Source of the DNA: Cyanoderma ruficeps
Taxonomy: Eukaryota > Chordata > Aves > Passeriformes > Timaliidae
NCBI GenBank assembly: GCA_008694505.1
Contig: VZDJ01000058.1
Location: 4,732,978-4,796,977 of the forward strand
Reading direction: 5' to 3'
DNA: 64,000 nt
Shown: one piece after another, positions 51,841 through 64,000 of the stretch
Layout of the letters: every line of letters begins with the position of its first letter
Numbering within the stretch: position 1 is the stretch's first letter
Translations under genes and position numbers: made by a program
The notes under the pieces: model-generated
The model's input: only the letters and a program-made list of their open reading frames with translations
The model's database searches: none
What the model was told of the DNA's origin: nothing

Positions 51841-52877
51841 CCCTTTCCTTTCTTCTTCCACCCACCCTGCCTTTCCAGTGCTCTTTTCCACAGCTCCCGT
51901 CCCTTCCACTGCAGAGCCATTTGTGAGCTCCTGAAATCCTGCACAGAGGGGCCAGACCCCAGAAAGCCTCTCAAGAGTGTCGAGGGAGATGCAGGGCATT
52001 GTGGCAGCTCCTGGGAGATCTCAGATGAACTTTCAGATGCTCTGGTGCCCCATGAGAGCTGCCACAAGGTGTCTCAGCAAGTGAACAAGTACACAGGTAT
52101 TTGGGGCAGATCTCTCCCAGTGCCAGGGGCCACAAAGCCTGGCCTCTGCTGCCCTTGTCCCCTCATTCTCCTTACCTATGGACTTTTTATTGTGGTGGAT
52201 TTTTTAAAGATGTCCAGTCACTGTGGGAAAGCATAGTTCCTGTGGCTTTAATTAGATTATGCTGGAAAAAACAGCAAGACAAAGGGACTCCTAGCCTGGC
52301 CTTGGCTTTGTTGGCTTTGGCCTGGCCTGGCTTTGGCTTTGTTATTTTTCACATCTGATTGAAATAACAGGAAATCTGGTGTGGAGGCAGGTCAGCAGGA
52401 TGTAGCTCCCATGACTCCTGACCCCTTGCCTGCTTCCATGTACCCGTGGCACCTGGTGTGGTGTGGTGTGGAGAGACCAGTCTTGTGTGGTGACTGCTGT
52501 CAGGAGGCTGGTGCTGCCACTGCCTCAGCAAAGGTTCCCAGTGCCTGTGGGAGATGTCAGGCTTGGGGACTGGCCATCCAGGGGAAAAGGTGAGGAATGA
52601 GAGAGCAGAGAAGCTGGCCAGCTGCTTCCTTTGACTCACCTCAGGGCCCCATGTGTTCTGTCCCCTGCTCTGTGAGCTGTGAGAGGAAACCCCGGAAGTG
52701 TGAAGTGTTGTGGGTTTAGGTGAGGTGCTTCTCGGATGGAAATCCCCGCATCCTCCATCCGGAGTGGGATGCCCGCCTTGCCACCTACGCAAACGCGGGG
52801 ATAATTCTCTGAGTACGTCACTGGACCCCACCGGCCCGATGCAGCCCGCCCCCCCCGTGTCATCGTAGACGCTGGAG

Positions 52878-53324
52878 ATGAACTGTTTACAAGTCCCCTC
52901 CGCAGAGGACAAAGGACCCCACGGTGGTGACGATCCTGTGCTGGTGCCCCTTCTGCCGCTTCGGGACCGAAGAGGTGCCGGCGGTGGGGACTCCGCCCGC
53001 TCTCCGCCTCTGTGGCCCCCGCTAGGCGGGTCTCAATCTCCTGGCCATCTTATGCCTGCAAAAGCTCCACGTGCAGAACCGAGCCGCGGGGAGACCCCGG
53101 AGCCCCAGAGAGCCGGGCTCGACGCTCTCCTGGGGCTTCGGATACAGCCGCGGGGCGCGGGGAACCTCCTCCAGGCCGCTGGCCCCGGCCTCATCGACTC
53201 GGACCCAGCGGACAAGGTGCTCAAGGAGTGGAGCTTGGCCTTAACAAGGGCGGATGAGGTGCCGGAGCTCTGGCTTGGTCACCACGAATTCGACTTCCCG
53301 TTGGACCTGCCGGCCGGCTACTGA
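52878..53324 (+). pseudogene. CITED1: CITED1-like terminal exon with disrupted reading frame
   Basis: CITED proteins are nuclear co-factors whose acidic C-terminus binds the CH1 domain of CBP/p300. The diagnostic C-terminal end is clear: LIDSDPAD, then ADEVPELWLGHHEFDF, before a stop at 53322. Both are in the frame opened by an ATG at 52878. The middle helix piece VELGLNK (about 53230-53251) is one frame off. The upstream CITED motif, seen as LLAILCLQKL (53038-53067), is in the third frame, with an in-frame TAG at 53023. The conserved order is right but the frame shifts at least twice and a few residues of the p300-binding helix are missing. AATAAA follows at 53514. Order between HDAC8 and RPS4X matches mammalian CITED1. 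Either the gene is decaying or the GC-rich assembly has indel errors; the conserved pieces argue for recent or artefactual damage. Confidence 0.7.
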
Positions 53325-53513
53325 GGCTACAGCGTGGCTGGGGTGGGAGGCTCCTACCTCAGCCCACCGCTGAGCAGCGTCCCAGCTGCCGCAGGCTCCG
53401 AACCCGGCCGAGTGCGGCAAGGGGCGGAGAGAGGAGCTGCGGCTGCGCTGCCTGCCCCAAAACGCGCAAGCGTCGCGGTGGGGCCGGCAGACAAGGGTCT
53501 CAGGCTGCTTTGT

Positions 53514-53519
53514 AATAAA
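53514..53519 (+). other. Polyadenylation signal of the CITED1-like exon
   Basis: AATAAA lies 190 bases after the CITED1-like stop and just before the CpG-rich sequence gives way to AT-rich repeat. It supports a genuine terminal exon rather than a processed copy elsewhere, although no intron could be placed. Confidence 0.5.
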
Positions 53520-53734
53520 ATCCGGAAGGGTCGTTGTTCCGGCCAAGGCCACTGTGTGAAGCAGGCCTTGGTGGAAGGAAGGTGGGCGCCCCACAGGTCC
53601 AGTGCGTCTTCTCAGCTTGAGATGTTCCCATCCTGTTGCTGAAAATTATCCAACTTTCCTAGTAACTTTTCTAATTAATTGTTTTAATCAATCATGAACA
53701 GTATAATTTTCCACCGTGGCCAAGCACTTAGCGA

Positions 53735-54227
53735 GGTTTGTCATAAGCTGCTATTGTGGGAACACAGGTCGGGAAAATTACTAAAACTTTCAAGCTTTGC
53801 TAAACTAACCTTGATACACTTCATTGGAGAGATACATTGCTGAAACTGGACACACGGAATGCAGAATTTATAGACTACAAGGACATTTTGCAGAATCCAG
53901 AGATAAATGAACAAAGACAATTCAGCAATTGTCTTATCTGGTAAAAAGATAATAAGATAAGACTGAAAATGTAGACTAATTAGCATGAGCAGCAAGAAAT
54001 CTATAACCAGTAGAAGATAAAACACTAATTAATGAAGAGAACTATATATATATTTTATAGCAAATGAACATTAATTTCTGTGCTAAAGTGTAAAAATAGT
54101 GAAAAGTTTTGAAAGTGTGCATGTATCATAGGTGGAGCTTCTCCTATGCACCCAGCACTGTGAATAAAGTAATGCTGCTCTCTAATCTAAACACAGAGTT
54201 TCGTTTATCCCAACGTTTTCGGTGACA
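53735..54227 (+). mobile_element. LTR-like AT-rich insertion, left border uncertain
   Basis: AT-rich sequence sharply different from both flanks ends with AATAAAG at about 54163, then a short R/U5-like stretch and the terminus TTTTCGGTGACA at 54227. This layout fits the 3' end of a plus-strand LTR. A second element at 61364 shares the AATAAAGTAATGC and GGTGACA ending, so both belong to one class. Its start and any target duplication could not be fixed. Confidence 0.4.
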
Positions 54228-54790
54228 GTGTCAGCCTGGGGAATGGGACCTCTGTCCCAGCCACATCCTGCTCCCGGAGCGCTGCTCCGGGGACGTGCTA
54301 GGTGTGGGGCTGTTGCACTCGCTGGGCTGCCCGGCAGGGTGCGGGGGTCTGGAACTGTCCCGGGGCCTCCGGAGCACTGTGGGACACGTCGGCCTCTCTG
54401 GGAGAGCTGGGACCACTTGACCCCCGAACTGCCCTCAGGAGTGGGCGCTAAGGGCCGGCGTTAGGTTTGGGGGCTGCGTGAGGTCTCAGCTGTACTCCGG
54501 GATGGGCCGTGGCAGGGAGAAGGCACAGGTGTGGGAGGGCAGGTGTGGGCAGGGAGAGGTCCCGACACAGGTGCTACCCCTGGCTCGGCCCCCGATACTC
54601 ACACAGTCTCCCAAACTGCAGGGCCAGAACGTGGCGGGTGTCCCATGCCATCAGCGATGACCAGCTGATGACCACGGACACAGTGCCCGGCTAGGAGCAG
54701 GGAGTCTCGGAGCAGGGTGTCCCTGTCGGGGCCGCAAGGGTCAAGCCCTCCCCATCTCCGTCACTTCGCGGGCGGCCCTAAACCTCCGGG

Positions 54791-54804
54791 CCGCCAGGGG
54801 GCGA
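54791..54804 (+). promoter_or_regulatory. CTCF-like motif upstream of RPS4X
   Basis: CCGCCAGGGGGCGA agrees with the CTCF core consensus at 12 of 14 positions by eye. It lies about 80 bases before the RPS4X start codon in CpG-rich sequence, in the same orientation as the motif before PHKA1. Confidence 0.4.
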
Positions 54805-54857
54805 CGCACGTCGCTGCCAACACTCTTTGTCCTTACGAGGCGGGCCGGAAGCACCAG

Positions 54858-54880
54858 CCCTTTCTCGGCAGAGCGCAGCC
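54858..54880 (+). promoter_or_regulatory. 5' TOP-type transcription start of RPS4X
   Basis: The pyrimidine run ccctttctc (54858-54866) lies 14 bases before the start codon. Vertebrate ribosomal protein mRNAs start at a C within such a tract (5' TOP), which couples their translation to mTOR signalling. The very short 5' UTR this implies is normal for the class. Confidence 0.6.
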
Positions 54881-58843
<3,963 letters not shown>

Positions 58844-58882
58844 AGTCCAGCTAACGCTGGATCTGGTGCTGTCAGTGTGTTA

Positions 58883-58888
58883 ATTAAA
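58883..58888 (+). other. RPS4X polyadenylation signal (ATTAAA variant)
   Basis: ATTAAA lies 40 bases after the RPS4X stop, with no AATAAA nearby, and TG-rich sequence follows. A very short 3' UTR is usual for ribosomal protein genes. Confidence 0.7.
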
Positions 58889-58909
58889 CCATTTACTACA
58901 TTGCTGTGA

Positions 58910-60369
58910 CTGGCTGGGGAGTGTCCTGAGGCTAGGGTGGGGAGCCATGCTGCCAGTACCAGGCCCTGCTCTACAGAAGGTCCTGCTTCTCTGAGCAACC
59001 CCCATCAGTCTGAGCAACTACCACAGCCATATTCCAGAAAGACGAGGAAGATGGGACAGCCTTCAGACTGCTCTGTCCCAGGGAAGGTGTTGGCACAAAT
59101 GCTCCTGGATGTGCAGGGGAAGCAGGGGTGTGGGGAGAGCTAGCTGGGCTCTCCTGTAGGCAGTAGTACCAGGTCAGCTTGAGGTGTTACCCCGGCTGTG
59201 TTGGCATTCAAGGGCATTGGCACTCAGTGTCCAAGCCTGGCTGGTGGCCATGCACTGGGGAGATCCCTCAAGGACTACTCTTCCATGTCTTTTCTGTTGG
59301 GAGGTGGAGGGTGCAAGTGATTAAACTGATAGCCTGGACTAAGCGGGAGGGGAATGGGCTACTGGGGACACTGAGCACCAGCCTGGCAGTGAGCTGACAC
59401 CCTGCAGGAGCCAGGGAGCTGGGGACTAGGGTTGGCCAAGATGGCCTTGGAGGACAAGGTGGGCAGTGTGCCCAGTCAGCAAGGGCAGCTGCACAACTGG
59501 GCTGTGCCAGCAAGGGTGCAGGAGGCACTGTAGGGAGGGGAGGCTGTGCTTGGGCATAGTGTGCAGGCTGGGGCCACCAGGTCCAGGCAGGTATGGGCAC
59601 TGTGGAGCAATACTAGTGGAGGAGCTGGAGTGATGGTGGCATAGAAGAGGCTGAGGACACAATCTCTGCTCTGTTCAGCCTGGAGGAGAGGAGCCCTGGG
59701 GGCTCTCCCACTCTGCCTGCCTGCATTGGCCTTGTGAGCACCTGTCTTCCAAGATGGATGGGGCACAAATGTGCACGATTAGCAAATTGGCATCTTTTAT
59801 TGGCTTCATCAGGTGTCCATGGTGAAACGTAGTTGGGCCTCATGAAGTGTCTGCAGCCAGCTGTATTCTGACAATGTTACGCTCTCAGGAAAGCTGGATC
59901 CCTGTGGCACTGCCCATGCTCCCATCTCTAGTGTCACTGTGCTGCTTCCTCTGGATGCTGTGCAGGCTCAGAGCAGCAGCATCTCCAGGGACTTTCATGG
60001 CAGTGAGTACTGGTGCCTTGGCTATCCCGTGATGCACAGATGTGAGCACCCAGAAAGCTAAAATCCCCACATTTTTGTGCACAGATTCAAAAGCAAAAAC
60101 CACTTGGTTTTTATGTTGTGAAAAAGCTCCAGAAAATTGCAAAATTGAATATTTGGGAAAGTAAACCCCAATTTTTATACTAGCAAAACCCCTCCAAAAT
60201 GACAATGAAACCAACAATTGGGAAAGTTGGGTTGAATGTTCATTGTTTGGAGATGGGCATTGCAATGGATTATCCAGTGTGGGTCAGATAGCCAGATTAG
60301 ATTGCTTTGTGTGCATTATGCCAAATGAATTGTCTGTTGAGCATTATCGCGGGTTAATCTGGTGTATGT
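58910..60369. other. Intergenic region downstream of RPS4X
   Basis: No coding segment was recognised. The mammalian neighbours expected next (ERCC6L, PIN4) were looked for and not seen here. Composition becomes AT-rich from about 60050 to 60350. Confidence 0.4.
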
Positions 60370-61200
60370 CACCTTGTGTTTCCCGTGCATCCACACCACC
60401 GTGTCCTTTTCGCGCTCCTCGGCTGTTACCTCCCGCTCTCTGCCCCCGCTGGGTGGCCCCGCGGGGCTCCCCGGGCTGGAACCCCGCCGAGCCAAGCCGG
60501 ACGCTGGCGGGCGCCACCGTCCGGTCAGTAGCTGCTCCTGCAGCCAAGAAAGCCGCGACTGCGCATTGACCGAAGAAGGGTGTGTCTCCCTGCTGCCACC
60601 TCCTGGCCAAAATGCTAAACTGCAGGCACACGAGCCAACCCATGTGTGCGGGGCCGCTAGGGACACGCTGCTGCCGTCCCACCGGCACCACGTCGGCGGC
60701 GCTCGGAGTGCAAAGCGCAGAACTGCAGCGCCGGTACTGCCGGCGCGCTGCTGCCACTGCCGCCCGGTGTTTGAGTGCCCCTTGGGACCGCCGCTGTACC
60801 TGATGCCTGCGCGGGTGCTCGGGAGCGGCGTGGCAGAGCACTGGGTTCAGGGCCCGGTGGTGGCGGTGGCGGATGAGGGATGAAGTGGCAGCGGTGAGAT
60901 GACAGTCTCAGCGGGTGTGGAAGAGCCACCTCGGGGCTGCCTGGGATGGTGGGGTGGTGGGGTAGAAGATGCAGCCCACATGCCGCGGCTCCTGGCGCAA
61001 GTGGAGGCAGCCACGTTCCTGGGCAGAAGCTGGGCACCTCTCCATCAGCTCTGCCAGAGCTCCCCGAGCCTCCACCGACCCTGTTCGCCCTATGCCGCTG
61101 CTCCAGCATCACCCCTGAAACTTGCCCTATGTCCACTGGTTGCCCCCAGCCCTGTTGCGACAGCAGCACTTTGGCCATCAAGGTGTCCCCAAAAGCCCCT
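60370..61200. other. Unassigned CpG-rich segment
   Basis: CG-dense sequence of about 800 bases rises abruptly from AT-rich flanks, like a CpG-island promoter or a GC-rich exon. Frames are open on both strands (for example 60362-60883 plus and 61220-60657 minus), but neither translation resembles a known domain; open frames are expected at this composition. It may be the start of an unrecognised gene or of one continuing to the right. Confidence 0.35.
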
Positions 61201-61363
61201 GCAGAAAGAGGTTTGTGCAAGGGATCTTACGGTAATAACGGTCACTGCTGCTTCTTTCTCTATGCCAGAGACCACACTGAGTGTCTAAGTGTCCATTCTT
61301 CGCCAAAGCATCCCTGGCTGATGCCAGTGACTGCACCCGCCTGGGGCTTGCATGGGTCATTAG

Positions 61364-62060
61364 TGTCACCAAAACTGTGGGAAAAACAAAAACAACTGTC
61401 CAACATTTTTAGTGCTAAAAAATCAAGGCATTACTTTATTCTGGCCAGGATGTTGTTCTGGCCAGGATGTGCAGCAGAAAATGTTTTATCCACACATTGC
61501 CTGGGTTGTGCAGGGTAAATCATTCCATTACACAGTTCTTTACTAGATTTTTCACATATTTTATACAGTCAAAACCCATAGAAATTCATTGGTTCAATGT
61601 TCATTATTCCCAAGTCACACAGTTCTTAGTATTTGGATTCCTATTAGTTACGGATTTCTTTGCCTTTGATGTTAATTCTTATCTTGGTTTTTCCAGACCA
61701 GCTGTCTCTGACCGTACCAGGGGTGATGGCTGAAGTTGACGGTTGTTAATGGTTGTTTTCTTTTGTGTATCTTCTGTCACAAGCTCATCTACAAAATGGC
61801 TGCTCCGTCTTATTTACCCCTGGGGGTTGTATCAGGCAACCCTGGCCCCTCCTAAAGTCTGTCAGTCAACTCTTTGCCGTTCATGCAACTTGATTGAAGG
61901 TCAGGTGTTGTCATGCCGTGCCTCCTAGTAACAAGCCTGCCCTCCTCCCAACTGCCCCATGCAAGGGGTACAGGTACATGCCTCCTTTCACATGTCCTGA
62001 CTACCAAGGCTGTCCCTTGGCAGCCATACAGCGAAGGGAAAAGGGACTATGGGGAGAACA
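61364..62060 (-). mobile_element. LTR-like element, right border uncertain
   Basis: On the minus strand this ends with AATAAAGTAATGC followed by TTTTTAGCAC and a terminus TTTTGGTGACA at 61364, a layout like an LTR polyadenylation signal and U5. The plus-strand sequence at about 61432-61465 repeats ttctggccaggatgt twice. The other end could not be fixed; 62060 is a guess from composition. No coding capacity is seen. Confidence 0.4.
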
Positions 62061-64000
62061 AAGGACATCCAAACAACAAGTTGCAATAACATAACTATAC
62101 ATCAGTTAAACTTCTCTGCTACATACACATAATATTCATCCCTTAATTGAGAGAGCCAACCATCACATTACCCATCTATAACACTGTTCATTTATTACTC
62201 TCTGATTCTTTTGCTGTTTCCCAACCCTAAGTAATATTTATTACTTCACTCATCTGGCCCCATTTTTTCTTGTTCTTCATATCTCTGTTATTCTCTGTTG
62301 CTCTTATTGTCTCTATTCCAGTGTCCTGCTCCCTGTCCTTCTGCCTTTACAGTGTCCCACTTTCTCACACCTTGTCCCTTGCCTGGTTTCTATATTGGTC
62401 TGTTGCTCCTCTTGTTTTTTCTTACTGCTTTGGCCTGCTGCCTGCTGCTTTTTTTTTTTTTCCCTGTTCCCAATGCTCTATTTCAGTCCTGTAATTCTTC
62501 TGCTCTCTCTGTCTTGATGTTTATAAATGTAGAGACAGATGGGTTGTGCAGACGTGATTTTACAATGGTTACAGATTATTTTGAAGTTAATTTCCTTAGT
62601 GACTGGTAAGGAATGGTCCTGAGCCATGAGTTGAAATACGCTCACTCTCTGTATTCCCTGATGAGGGAATGCTCTAAGGAACTTGTCTGCTGGCAGGGAT
62701 AGGGTTTGTTGGTCTGAGCCTTCGTTTGAAAATGTCTGTTGTGCATTGAGATGTAGAATACAGAAGTACTATCCTTCCAAAGCCATTTGACAATAATGAA
62801 GATTGTTGCTTAAAATTTTACTCGCATTTCATTTTCTTTTGAGGGAAATTTGATACTTGTTTATGGATATTATTGCAGTAACAGTGGTCTGCATGAAACT
62901 AAACACAGTATTGTGAAGTGCCTTGTACTGCTTCCCCCCCCCTTTCTGCAGAGGAATAAACAGAGTAAACATATACTTCAATAGCAGTGTAACTGATTCC
63001 ATGCAATATTCATGACTTTGGGAATACTGGTAAAGTTAAAAGGTTCAAACTCTTCCCTGCAGTGCAAGATCATAGAAATGAACAGCCTCACTCTGTCAGG
63101 TTAATGTTTTTGGTTATTTTAAGTATCAATAATTGCATTCATCTCCAACAAACATACACAGGTATTGAGTTCATGCTGTGCATTTCATGTGCTCAATTCT
63201 CATTTGTTTCCTGAGGCTACTGATGATACATAGCTTTTTTACTTTGATCCACAGAGGTGATATATTCTATCTGACAAGCTCTTGGGTTCTGCTAGCACTC
63301 GGCAATGCAGTTCGTTCCACAAATCATTGCTCTAATTTTTCACCCTGGCACAACTCAAGCCCAGTTTGCCAGAAACAGCTCCTGTAGAGTTGCTGTTCTG
63401 CTGCCTGTGTCCCTTTGTGCTGGAGACTTCCAGCTGGCTCTGTACTCAGAGCAGTTCTCAGCCCAGGCCCAGTCCTGTCAAGCAGGGAGATGCAGGGGTG
63501 CAGGTGGGCCTCCTTTTGCCTCAGCTGATGCCCTCCATCAGTGTTTGCGCGTTTATGGGAGCTGGGAGACACGCACTGCTCCACACCCAATTGTCTGGGA
63601 GAGGCTGAGTTTGCTGTCACTATAGAGAACCAAAGATGCTCAGGAACACTGGCTGACTGATGTTCACAACAGCATGTGACTGGCAGTGTTAAGTGATTGA
63701 TCTGGTGTTTCTACAGGAAAAAAAGATTGGATCAGGAATTCTCACTGTGCGGTGGGCTCAGTGCTGCCCTGCCCAGGGTCTGCTCCTGCAGCCGGGCTTT
63801 GGGTACACTCTTTTTCCTGGCTTCCTGCCTGTGACCTCCTGCCATTGGAAGCTTATCAGGAGCAAAAGTCTCTGCTCATCTCCCCAGCTGTGACTGAACA
63901 ATTCCAGAAGTTTATTGCAGAGATTAGGTAGATCAGTTTTTCCGATGCTCCATGGTTTAAAATCACTTTTGCCATTTAAGCCAATGTTGTAACACAGTGC
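62061..64000. other. AT-rich intergenic tail without a recognised gene
   Basis: Low-GC sequence with a C/T-rich tract and an 11-base T run near 62450-62461. No conserved coding block, RNA gene or clear mobile element was recognised on either strand. Confidence 0.4.

Noticed and set aside
52878..53037. The N-terminal 50 or so codons of the CITED1-like frame as true CITED1 sequence
   Set aside because: They do not resemble CITED N-termini; the recognisable upstream CITED motif lies in another frame, so this part is probably an out-of-frame reading.
60362..61220. Open frames of 173 and 187 codons in the CpG-rich segment
   Set aside because: Proline/alanine/arginine-rich translations with no domain, open on both strands at once, as expected from composition.

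Overview
This is a stretch of bird nuclear genome, most probably a songbird. The protein-coding exons are vertebrate and split by short GT-AG introns. There are fragments that look like CR1 LINEs and LTR elements of the kind scattered through avian genomes. Promoters are CpG-rich. The conserved genes are neighbours on the mammalian X (Xp11.22 and Xq13.1), which corresponds to chicken 4p / songbird 4A. The species call is inference; the gene calls come from exon-by-exon translation.

Layout: (1) 1-4.6 kb, minus strand: the first two coding exons of SHROOM4, giving a near-complete PDZ domain; the rest of the gene lies beyond the left edge. (2) 4.7-5.3 kb: a degenerate GCTCAG/GGCACAG-type repeat. 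(3) 7.55-10.04 kb, plus strand: two-exon BMP15 with its poly(A) signal. (4) 10-14 kb: no recognised gene, but a possible small TATA-to-poly(A) transcription unit at about 11.95-12.97 kb and a TG-rich degenerate minisatellite running up to the next promoter. (5) 14.2-32.4 kb, plus: PHKA1, 33 coding exons, reconstructed open from start to a C-terminal CaaX box. (6) 34.86-35.21 kb: a solo LTR with a 4-bp target duplication. (7) 35.7-51.3 kb, plus: HDAC8, 11 coding exons, intact catalytic residues, with an LTR element, a truncated endogenous retrovirus and a CR1 in its introns. (8) 52.9-53.5 kb, plus: CITED1-like terminal exon whose conserved blocks sit in three different frames. (9) 54.9-58.9 kb, plus: RPS4X, seven exons, 263 residues. 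(10) 59-64 kb: no recognised gene; an unassigned CpG-rich segment and another LTR-like element.

The genes do not form one pathway. SHROOM4 is an actin/myosin-associated scaffold, BMP15 an oocyte growth factor, PHKA1 the regulatory alpha subunit of muscle phosphorylase kinase, HDAC8 a zinc deacetylase, CITED1 a CBP/p300 co-activator partner and RPS4X a small-subunit ribosomal protein. The order PHKA1-HDAC8-CITED1-RPS4X, all in one orientation, is the mammalian Xq13.1 order. I found no new enzymatic or defence system. The most interesting items are the broken CITED1 frame, the unannotated candidate transcription unit, and splice peculiarities in PHKA1 and HDAC8.
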